Assembly: GCA_947627515.1 (NCBI GenBank)
Contig: CANQWI010000004.1
Coordinates: forward strand, 1-39,129
DNA length: 39,129 nucleotides
Origin: an uncultured Clostridia bacterium
GTDB taxonomy: Bacteria > Bacillota > Clostridia > Christensenellales > Borkfalkiaceae
Direction: 5' to 3'
Positions within the stretch are counted from its first letter, which is position 1; each line of letters begins with the position of its first letter. Under the pieces are notes generated by a model. It saw nothing but the letters and a program-made list of their open reading frames with translations. It was not told the DNA's origin and did no database searches. Both the position numbers and the translations under genes were made by a program. This document shows positions 7,871 through 16,000 of the stretch, piece by piece.

Positions 7871-8383
7871 ATGGAAGACAACACTCAAAAGGGTCAGGTC
7901 CACAAATTTCCGTTCAGGTTCTCCCCGACGATGCTGCTCGTCCTCATCCTCCTGCTCTCACTCTGCGCGGCAGGCTTCGGACTCACGCTCTGGCAGTTTT
8001 TGGATTTTTTAAAGGGTGACCTCGGCTCTGCATGGGAATGGATGAAATATCTTCTGATGTTCCTTGTCTGCGGTCTGCTCTTTATCCTTGTCGTCGCGAT
8101 GCTGATAAAATCGCAGTACCTCATCACAGACAGGGAGCTCGTATTGCAGTTCGGCTTTATCCGTACGCGGTATGAGCTCAAGAAGATCCGCTCCGTGCGA
8201 CATTTTATGGGCTCGGGCAGGCTTGCGGTCTATTTCGACGATATGAAAAACCAATACTCCGTCATTGTGATCAAGGAAAGCTGGTTCGACGCCTTTGTGA
8301 AGGCACTCAAGGAGAAAAACGAGGACATTGAATTTGACTTCACCTCCGCTGAAGAGGAGGAGGAATGGAAAAGGAAGAAATAA
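7871..8383 (+). CDS. Small membrane protein with bacterial PH-like domain
   Basis: A 170-residue protein with two membrane segments (about residues 21-41 and 57-79) followed by a cytoplasmic beta-rich domain that begins SQYLITDRELVLQFGFI and carries the pattern typical of bacterial PH-like domains found after two membrane helices (YdbT/YyaB-like). The end is strongly acidic then basic (EEEEEWKRKK). The function of these domains is mostly unknown; they are thought to scaffold at the membrane. No Shine-Dalgarno sequence precedes the ATG and the promoter -10 ends only seven bases upstream, which suggests leaderless translation. It is a single-gene unit with its own promoter and terminator. Confidence 0.75.
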   Translation: MEDNTQKGQVHKFPFRFSPTMLLVLILLLSLCAAGFGLTLWQFLDFLKGDLGSAWEWMKYLLMFLVCGLLFILVVAMLIKSQYLITDRELVLQFGFIRTRYELKKIRSVRHFMGSGRLAVYFDDMKNQYSVIVIKESWFDAFVKALKEKNEDIEFDFTSAEEEEEWKRKK

Positions 8384-8388
8384 AAAAT

Positions 8389-8422
8389 ATCGCCCTTCCA
8401 ATCAAGGAAGCGGCGATTTTTT
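8389..8422. terminator. Bidirectional terminator between convergent genes
   Basis: ATCGCC plus CTTCC pair with GGAAG plus GGCGAT around the loop AATCA with one bulged C; T6 follows on the plus strand and an A/T-rich ATATTTTTT-type tract on the minus strand. It serves both the PH-domain gene and the SDR gene that ends at 8423. Confidence 0.88.
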
Positions 8423-9217
8423 CTATTCCCGATAAAAATCCTTCTCCGTGTGCCTCCAGAGCCGCGCGGCAAAATGCATTCGCCGGGACAGCGGAACGAG
8501 ACGGGAGAAAATGCAGGTAAGCTTATTCCAAAAACCGATCACGACCCGTCCTCGGTTTCTTTTAACGGCCTTGAGTGCCTTCCCCGCGACCTTCTCGGGC
8601 GGCAGAACGGTGAGGCGGCCGTACCCGCCGTGTGCCTCGATGCTTTCCCTGATATCCATGCGCGTCGGCATACTCCCGGGGAGCACTACCGTTACCCGCG
8701 CCCTCCCTTTGAGCTCCATGCGGAGTGCCATGGAGAAGTATTCCAAAGCCTTCTTCGTGGCGGCGTAGAGGGCAAAATAGGGCTCGGGAAGGATGCTCGT
8801 GATGCTCCCGATCAAAAGGAGCTCCGTGCTACCGTCGAGAGGTGCCCGTTCGAGAAAGCTGCGGGCAAAGGAGACCGCACCCTCAAAATTGACACGGATC
8901 TGCGTCAATACCTTTTTTTCATCGTATTTTTCGAATGCCATCTGTGTGTCGACGCCCGCAACATAGATGAGGCGGTCAAACCGTGCGCCTCTGCTGTCCG
9001 CAAGCCTGAAAAATTCGGCACGGCTCCGTTCATCTCTCAAATCGCAGGGCTCCGTCTCTATCATGCACGCGGGGTTCTTCTCCTTCAGAGAATTTTTTAA
9101 ACCGCGCAAACGCTCCTCGCTTCGCCCCGTCAGATACAACGGAGTGTTTTGCGCCGCGAGGATGCTTACAAACGCGCTCCCGAGCCCGCCGCATGCACCT
9201 GTGATGAGAGTATACAT
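8423..9217 (-). CDS. Short-chain dehydrogenase/reductase
   Basis: A 264-residue classical SDR. The Rossmann cofactor motif is TGACGGLG (residues 6-13), followed by TGRSEERL, suggesting NADP(H) preference through the Arg after the second strand. The catalytic residues are seen as Ser in SITSI and Tyr-x3-Lys in YAATKKALEYF, with the structural Asn in VNFEGA. A C-terminal extension (about residues 225-264) is basic and hydrophobic, as in DltE/YqjQ-like SDRs that act on lipid-linked or membrane substrates. The substrate cannot be predicted. It has its own promoter at 9244-9272 and a GGAGG ribosome site. Confidence 0.9.
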   Translation of the reverse strand: MYTLITGACGGLGSAFVSILAAQNTPLYLTGRSEERLRGLKNSLKEKNPACMIETEPCDLRDERSRAEFFRLADSRGARFDRLIYVAGVDTQMAFEKYDEKKVLTQIRVNFEGAVSFARSFLERAPLDGSTELLLIGSITSILPEPYFALYAATKKALEYFSMALRMELKGRARVTVVLPGSMPTRMDIRESIEAHGGYGRLTVLPPEKVAGKALKAVKRNRGRVVIGFWNKLTCIFSRLVPLSRRMHFAARLWRHTEKDFYRE

Positions 9218-9243
9218 CGCCGCTCCTCCCTCTTCTCCCCTTG

Positions 9244-9272
9244 ATTATACCACACCACGGCCGACAAGGCAA
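9244..9272 (-). promoter_or_regulatory. Promoter of the SDR gene
   Basis: On the minus strand TTGCCT (9272-9267), a 17-bp spacer and TATAAT (9249-9244), with a leader of about 20 bases containing GGGAGGAG before the ATG at 9217. Confidence 0.75.
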
Positions 9273-9324
9273 AAGTTTTTTTTAAAAATACCCCGAATGG
9301 AGGCAAGCTTTTATACAAGCCATA

Positions 9325-9380
9325 TCGGGTCTTGCGCAAGCGCAAGACCCGAAGTAAAGGAGGAAAGAAGCGATCGCTTC
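9325..9380. repeat. Two strong palindromes after the GH3 operon
   Basis: TCGGGTCTTGCGC (9325-9337) pairs perfectly with its complement at 9340-9352, leaving only AA between them. A second perfect 14-bp palindrome, GAAGCGATCGCTTC, lies at 9367-9380. Both follow the last gene of the minus-strand GH3 operon. The second is followed on the minus strand by a C/T-rich stretch (TTTCCTCCTTT), so it may terminate weakly; the first lacks a T tract and may stabilise mRNA ends. Confidence 0.6.
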
Positions 9381-9394
9381 GTATGATAAGGTTG

Positions 9395-10075
9395 TCAGAA
9401 GAGCCCGCCGCCGTCCCGTGCAGCGATGTTATCCGTCTTAGCCGTCCAGCTGAGCACCGCATCCGTCTGCACCTTGACGCAATCCACCATCGGTCCTCCC
9501 GTCTGCCCCATCTTGAGGTCATTGGGAAGAACGGAAAGGGTGATCGTATTTGAGCCCTTCTTGATCGTCGCATTCGTCGTGACTGTCTTATCGTAGAACC
9601 TCATTTCTTCCATGAGCGAGCTCTCGATATACATTGCATTGTACCCGACCTCCTCTCCGTTGATTGAAACGGAGAAGATGGACGGATCGAGGCTGATACT
9701 GCTGCCAAGCTCCGACCCGAGGCGCAGGATGACCGTCCCCGTTGCGTCACGGTCGGATTCAAAGACAAAATTCAGCTTGATGCTGGCACTGTAGGTGTAG
9801 CCGAGGTAGTATCCGCTGCTCCATCCGCGCTGCTTTTCCGCATCCGTTCCCTTGCCGTAGATCATCTGCACGCCCTGCTGGTCCGAGGAGATCCCTGCGC
9901 CATGAACATTGCTAAGGTCGATATACTCTGCTTCCATCACAAAGATATCCGATCCCCCCGTGCTGCCGCCCGTACCCGTCGTATCTCCCTCGCCGCAGGC
10001 TGAGATCATCATTGCGCCGCAAAGGGCCGCCGCAGCGAGAGAAAGCGTAAGAATTTTACTGTGTTTCATTTTCAT
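9395..10075 (-). CDS. Lipoprotein with CBM6/35-like carbohydrate-binding domain
   Basis: A 226-residue secreted lipoprotein. The signal peptide ends in a lipobox with Cys27 (MMISAC), then a Gly/Thr/Ser linker, then a single beta-sandwich-like domain from about residue 45 that starts VMEAEYIDLSN. The EAE start, the hydrophobic alternation and the late segment KKGSNTITLSVLPND resemble CBM6/CBM35 modules, which use the early Glu for calcium or ligand binding. The C-terminal domain of the CotH protein at 30262 has the same layout (FEAEACVF ... NKGINTIKLNP). The ATG lies inside the end of the preceding GH3 gene (20-bp overlap) with GGAGG nine bases upstream, so translation is coupled. It is the last gene of the GH3 operon and probably holds a glycan near the surface enzymes. 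The ligand is unknown. Confidence 0.7.
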   Translation of the reverse strand: MKMKHSKILTLSLAAAALCGAMMISACGEGDTTGTGGSTGGSDIFVMEAEYIDLSNVHGAGISSDQQGVQMIYGKGTDAEKQRGWSSGYYLGYTYSASIKLNFVFESDRDATGTVILRLGSELGSSISLDPSIFSVSINGEEVGYNAMYIESSLMEEMRFYDKTVTTNATIKKGSNTITLSVLPNDLKMGQTGGPMVDCVKVQTDAVLSWTAKTDNIAARDGGGLF

Positions 10076-13013
10076 TGTCTGATGCCTCCATTTTTTTCAG
10101 CCTCCTGTGCCTGATGAACCATGCGGTCCCGATCGAAGCGGCGACGGCAAACGTCACGCTGTCTCCGACGATCAGGAGGGTGAGCCACCAGGGCATCGTA
10201 TATCCCCAGACGACATTCGGGCCGAAGCCGTTCATGGCACAGGAATTCGCCACCGTATACAGAATATTTTTTGTGGCACGACGGATAGATGAGACGTCCG
10301 TCGGGGTCGACACCGAGGTCGGGCTCTTCCCGCCCGAAAGGTTGAGGTCCCCTCCCGCTCGGATCATCTGATCCGTATCCATATAGTTTTTGAGGTTGAA
10401 ATCGGTGATCACCGTCCCTCGGAAGCCCCATTCGCCGCGGAGAAGGGTCGTGAGGAGCGGATAGCTCCCGCCCGTCCATGTCGCGCCGATGCGGTTGAAG
10501 GAGGACATGATGCCCGTCGTCCCACCCTCCTTGACGCAAAGCTCAAAGGGAAGGAAATAAATTTCACGCATGGCCTGCTCATTTGCCCATGTGATGAGAC
10601 CCGTGGCATCCCGTTTCGTCTCCTGCTCATTCAGGACAAAGTGCTTGACGAACGTGTAGATCCCCTTCGACCTTGCGCCTTTGACGACATTTTCCGCGAG
10701 TCTCCCGGAGAGCAAACCGTCCTCGCTGTAGTACTCGAAATTTCTTCCTCCGAACTGACAGCGATGAAGATTGACCGCGGGGGCGTACCAGCCCGAATAC
10801 GGTCTCCCGTTTCCGTTCTCATTGCCGATGAGACCCTCGTTTCCGATCATCTCCCCCATCTCATTTGCAAGCTCTCTGTTCCACGAGGAGCCGAGCACGC
10901 ATTCGCTCGCATAATAGCATGTTTTGTAAACAGTATTATCGCCCATGAAGAGGGAGTAGCCCATCGGGCCGTCCGCATCCGTCGTCAGCGGCTTATCGAT
11001 GCTCTCGATGGCAAGCGTTCGGAAATTCCCCGTCGAGATCTCGTCGACCATCTGGTCCACTGTCAATTGATCGAGAAGCTCATCCCAAAGGGGATCGTCA
11101 TACTCCTTTCCGATGAGGTCATAGAGCCGAACCTCCGTATCGTCCCGCCGCAAGGTCTTTTTGCTTTGCTGCGGCATCTCAGAGGTATACCAAGGGTCGC
11201 TTTCCTTATCGTTCAAGGTATAAGTGACGGAGCCTACGATCTCATCCGAGGCCTCGAGCTGCTCAGTCACGCCCTTCAGCACCGAGAAGTTCTCAAAGTT
11301 GTTTTTACGTGAAAGATATTCCGTAATCTGCCCGCTGACATCGTCGAAGAGGTTCCCGACGGGCGCGTTCGTGCTTTCATCCGTCTCATATCGGATGTCC
11401 TCGTCGAGGGTGAACGCAAAATCGTAGGCGTCCTCCTCTGCCCAGCCGTGTGCGCTGTCTGCAATATAAATATGGTAAGTCCCTGCCTCGAGCTCATAGC
11501 CCTTAAAGCCGTTGTGATTGGCGTCCGACCAATCGTACGAGGCCATATCGCGCACATCAAGCCTCAGCGTCACAGTCGCCTCGCCGCCTGCGGGGATCGT
11601 CGATGTTTTTTGGAAATCGCCAAGCACGACCTGCGGCTTCTCGATCCCGCCCGGGGTGTAGGGCGCGGAATACCAAAGCTGGACCACATCCTTGCCCGCA
11701 TACCTTGCTCCCGTATTCCTGACCTTGACGTCAAACGTTAGCGTTCCGTCCTTGGAAAGGGCCAAGGAGTTCTTGTTTTCGGCTTCGCGCTCAAAGGTCG
11801 TGTAGCTGAGTCCGTAGCCGAAGGGATAGACGACATTCTCGCTGTACCAGGCCTCGCCCGCCTCCTTCGCCCGCGTCTCATAATAGCGGTATCCGAAATA
11901 GATCCCCTCGCGGTATTCCACAAAATAGGCACTGCTCTGCTTTCCGTGATAAGTATACCGATTGCCGTCCTCCTTGAGATTGTTCCCGAAGTTGAACCAC
12001 GTCGGATCGTTTCGAAAATCTCTCGCATAGGTATCGACTGTCCTGCCCGAGGGGACGACCTCGCCCGAAAGCACTCTTCCGAGCGCATTGAGTCCCGATG
12101 ACCCCGGGGCTCCGATCCAGAGAGCCGCCTTGATGTTCTCATGGTAGGCATAGTGCGAGGGATCGTCCAAAAAACCGAGCTCGATGGGCGACGCGCTGTT
12201 GATCACGAGAATGACTTTTTCAAAGCTCGCGCATGCCTCGGCAAGCATATCCGTTTCATTTTTGTCAAGCTGCAGATAGTGATCGTCCTTTGAACGCGCC
12301 CCGTCGATCGTCTGCGTCCCCTTCCAGTTGGTGAAGGAGCTACCGTCCCAGAACATCGTCCGCGGCAGGTCATATCCCTCCCCGCCGATGCGCGAGATGA
12401 ATACAATTGCCGCATCCGAATAGTCCGCATAGCTTCCCTGCACCGATTGAGGATAGGGAAGAGGCGATTCCGCGATCGGGAAGCCCGTGATGTCGCTCCC
12501 CATCGAGGGAACGTCGGGCCTTCCGTTTCCCGAGGCTCTGCTCTCGTAATAGGCCTTGAGCGTGGGATTGCATTGAAAGCCTGCCCGCTCGAGGCTGTCA
12601 TACACGCCTGCAGTGACCTTCGAGGCACCGCCCGCATTCGATCCCGAGCCCCCAAGCACAGGGTCTACGGAGTTTTTTCCGAACACCGTCACTCTCCCGC
12701 CCGCGATGGGAAGGGCGGCATCCTCATTCTTGAGGAGCACAAACCCTTCCTCGCAGATGCGTTCGTTCAGGGAATTTGCCGCGGCGTACACCTCCTCCTT
12801 GCTGCTGTAATCGGAAGGATAATAGATGTATTCATTCGGGTCGCCGCTCTTGATGTAGGCCTCACTTCCACCGAACATCGAGCATACGGTGTAGTACAAA
12901 AAGGAATTTTCCGAAAGCACGAGTATAATGACGAGCAGAAGGACAAACAGCGCAAAGAAGATGCATGACCAGACTGCGAGCGGTTTGTTACTTTTTGTCT
13001 TGTTCCTCGCCAC
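10056..13013 (-). CDS. Glycoside hydrolase family 3, membrane-anchored, permuted domain order
   Basis: A 985-residue GH3 enzyme, probably a beta-glucosidase. The domain order is reversed relative to most GH3 enzymes, as known for Ruminococcus albus and Butyrivibrio beta-glucosidases: the alpha/beta sandwich comes first (FVLLKNEDAALPI, GGSGSNAGGAS), then an FnIII-like domain, then the TIM barrel (about 640-925) with TTDADGPMGYS, VKHFVLNEQETKR and the nucleophile Asp871 in TVITDFN. A membrane helix lies near each end (about residues 13-36 and 938-965), so the enzyme should sit outside the membrane tethered at both ends, with the basic tail RHRRLKK inside. It overlaps the upstream GH3 gene by 26 bp and the downstream lipoprotein by 20 bp. 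It likely releases glucose from oligosaccharides produced by the GH81 enzyme; exact linkage preference is inferred. Confidence 0.92.
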   Translation of the reverse strand: MARNKTKSNKPLAVWSCIFFALFVLLLVIILVLSENSFLYYTVCSMFGGSEAYIKSGDPNEYIYYPSDYSSKEEVYAAANSLNERICEEGFVLLKNEDAALPIAGGRVTVFGKNSVDPVLGGSGSNAGGASKVTAGVYDSLERAGFQCNPTLKAYYESRASGNGRPDVPSMGSDITGFPIAESPLPYPQSVQGSYADYSDAAIVFISRIGGEGYDLPRTMFWDGSSFTNWKGTQTIDGARSKDDHYLQLDKNETDMLAEACASFEKVILVINSASPIELGFLDDPSHYAYHENIKAALWIGAPGSSGLNALGRVLSGEVVPSGRTVDTYARDFRNDPTWFNFGNNLKEDGNRYTYHGKQSSAYFVEYREGIYFGYRYYETRAKEAGEAWYSENVVYPFGYGLSYTTFEREAENKNSLALSKDGTLTFDVKVRNTGARYAGKDVVQLWYSAPYTPGGIEKPQVVLGDFQKTSTIPAGGEATVTLRLDVRDMASYDWSDANHNGFKGYELEAGTYHIYIADSAHGWAEEDAYDFAFTLDEDIRYETDESTNAPVGNLFDDVSGQITEYLSRKNNFENFSVLKGVTEQLEASDEIVGSVTYTLNDKESDPWYTSEMPQQSKKTLRRDDTEVRLYDLIGKEYDDPLWDELLDQLTVDQMVDEISTGNFRTLAIESIDKPLTTDADGPMGYSLFMGDNTVYKTCYYASECVLGSSWNRELANEMGEMIGNEGLIGNENGNGRPYSGWYAPAVNLHRCQFGGRNFEYYSEDGLLSGRLAENVVKGARSKGIYTFVKHFVLNEQETKRDATGLITWANEQAMREIYFLPFELCVKEGGTTGIMSSFNRIGATWTGGSYPLLTTLLRGEWGFRGTVITDFNLKNYMDTDQMIRAGGDLNLSGGKSPTSVSTPTDVSSIRRATKNILYTVANSCAMNGFGPNVVWGYTMPWWLTLLIVGDSVTFAVAASIGTAWFIRHRRLKKMEASDNENETQ

Positions 13014-16000
13014 GATGCGTTCCCTCCTTTCTGCGGCGGGAGACGATCAGGCATCCCGAGCCAAGACAGAGCGCGGCAAGGAGAACGCCCGCACCGCCGA
13101 ATCCGAGAACGCTTCCGCATCCACCGCCGCCGGATTTTTCGCCTTCGTCAATGTGAAGGGTGAGCGTGATCTCGTCCCCCACCTTGCCGTCGGCATTCGC
13201 TACGATCGTAAAGGTAAAATCTCCGGCCTGTTCGGGTCTTCCCGTGATGATCCCGTTCTCGGAAAGCGTCAGGCCCGCGGGAAGAGAGCTTCCGTCCTTG
13301 AGCGTGTATTTGATCTCGCCCGCGCCCTGCGCCGTGTCGACATGCGCCGTATAGTCCACGCCGACCTTGCCGTTTTGAAGCGTGTTTTCATTGAAGGAAA
13401 GCCCGATCGTAATTCTGAACTCTGCCTCGATCGGATCCGCATAGGGTGCCGTCGCGATAACGGTAAAGGCATGTTCCGTGACCGTTTCCCTCGGGGTGCC
13501 CGTGATGGTCCCGCCCGAGGAGAGCGTCAGCCCTGAAGGAAGCCTACTCTCCTCCTTCAGCGTGTAGGTGATCTTCCCCTGCGCGATGCTTGCGGCGGGT
13601 AGCTTTTCCATATAGCTCACGCCGAGCTTGCCTGCAGAGAGCGTTCCCCCGCTGAAGGTCATTTCATAATGAACGCTGAGCTTGAACTGCATCGTCACGC
13701 TGCTGAAGCCGTCCGCACTCGCCGTAACGGAGAAGGCAATGTTCTCGCAGACGGCAGAGGGCGTACCCGTAATTTTGCCGTCCGAGGAGAGCGAGAGCCC
13801 TGCGGGGAGCAGCGAGCCGTTTGCCAGCGCGTAGGTGCAGGTCGGGAGAGTCCCCTCCGCATCGGCCTTGACAACGCTTGCCTTCCCGACGTCGAGCGTG
13901 CATTGCTTTCCGACGTAGACCGTACCGAGGTTCTCGTCTGCCTCATAGACGATCGCGCCGCTTTCACCGACGATCGAGATCGTAAACTCGGCCGTTCGGG
14001 TGTAGCTTGCATAGGTCGCGTCTATTTTGAAGCGATAATTGTTGCAGTCCTCCGTCGGGATCCCCGAGAGGATGCCATCCTCAGAGAGTGTCAGCCCCGC
14101 GGGGAGTGCGCTGTCCGCATTTACGCTATAGACGATCTCCGAGTCGTCGACATCGGGATAGAGCACATCGGAGATTAACGCATTCGCAACGCTTTGGCTG
14201 TAGGGAATGCCGACAATGCCTCTTTCAAGCAGGCCGCCCGAATAGGATTGGACGGGATAATGCTCACCCTGCGGGATCGTGTTGAGTGCATTGCTGTGCG
14301 CCTGTGCATACAAAATGCCGTGCGCCGCTTCGCGGAGACATGCGACCGTTGTCGAAGTCCCGGTATTATAAAGTAGCCAGGACCAGCCGAGTGCAAGGTT
14401 GCCGCCCGCACGGATCATCTGATCCGCATTGGAGAGGTTGGAAGAGTCGCCGAGATAGCTGTCCGTGACGACGCAGCCGTGGAAGCCCCATTCGTTGCGA
14501 AGGATCTCGGTGAGAAGCTCATAGCTGCCGCCCGTCCACGTTGTTCCGACACGGTTGAGTGCGGACATGATGCCGAGGGTTTTGCCGTCCTTCACGCAAA
14601 TTTCAAAGGGCTTCAGGTAGATCTCACGCATGGACTGCTCATTGAGCCAAGTGATGAGACCCGAACGGTTGGTCTCGGAGTTATTGAATGCAAAGTGCTT
14701 CAGATAGACGGGAAGTCCCTTCTCCTGCGCGCCCTTGATCTCCATCGCGGCGATCCAACCGCCGATAAGGCCCTCCTCGCCGTAATACTCGCCGTTGCGG
14801 CCGCAGAACTGGTTGCGCTGGATGTTTACGGAAGGAGCATACCACCCGCCGATCGCGTCGTTCCAGCCCCAAAGGGCGTCCTCGCCGACAAGCTTGCCGA
14901 AGCGGTAGGCAAGGTCCTTGTTCCACGACATGCCGCGGAGAAGAATGCCGCCGAAATTATAGTGCACGTCACTGCAGTTGACATTGACTCCGATGCCGCT
15001 GGGTCCGTCGCAGTTTACCATTTGACGAACGCCGAGCTCGGGATAGTTCTTGCCCGAGCAATAGGCACCGACCGTGGCAAGCTCGGTAAGCTGACTTACG
15101 GTGAATTGGTTAAGATATTCATCCCACTTGGGATCGTCATAGTCAAGCCCATGAAGCTCCCTGAGAAGAATGCCTTTCGTGACACCCGTGGTGGGCATCT
15201 CTGCCTCATAGTAGGGCTCATTCTTGTCTGCCTCGGGATCGCGGGTCTGCCGTCCGTCCGTGACGAGCCATTCCTTCAAACCGTTTTTGACGGCCTCGGA
15301 GGCCGTGAGTCTGTAGTTGAATTCGGGCCATGTCCCCTCCCAGTTATTGCGGGAGAGATATTTTTGACTGAGTTCCCCGGTGATATATTCGCTGACGTCG
15401 TCGAAGCGGTTCTCGATCTTGTTGTCGGTCGCCTCGTCTGTCTCGTATCTGAAGCCGTCGTTGACCTGATATTTTACGTTGGAGATCTCGTCATGGGCAT
15501 TCTTCATGAGACGGATCGTATATTCGCCCTTTTCGACCTCATATCCCTTGAAGCTGTTAGAGTTGGCGTCACTGTAGTCATAGGAGGCCATATCGCGCAC
15601 GGAAAAGCTCAGGGTGAGCGTCTCTTCCTCGTCGGGGGAAAGCAGCTTTGTCTTTTCAAATGCCACAAGGTTCACATAGGACTTTTCGATCCCGCCCGCC
15701 GTATAGGGAGCGGTGTAGTAGACCTGTACGACCTCCTTGCCCGCGACGGTGCCCGTGTTTTTGACCTTCACTTTAAGGGTGATCGTCCCGTCTGCCGTCA
15801 GAGCTGAATTGCCGACTGGCTCCTCGGAGACGAGCGTCTGCGTAAAGCTCGTGTAGGAAAGACCGTGGCCAAACGGATAGACGACATGCGCATTGTACCA
15901 GCTATCCCATGAGGTCGTGGTCGTGCCGTGAACGTAATCCTTGGATTTTCCCGCACTGCCGCCGCTCTGCGGATCGAGATATTGTGTCTTCTCTACCTCA

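Noticed and set aside
14479-15807. 442-codon open frame on the plus strand
   Set aside because: It runs antisense through the GH3 catalytic domain, which has clear motifs; the translation has no recognisable domain. Codon bias leaves the opposite strand open.
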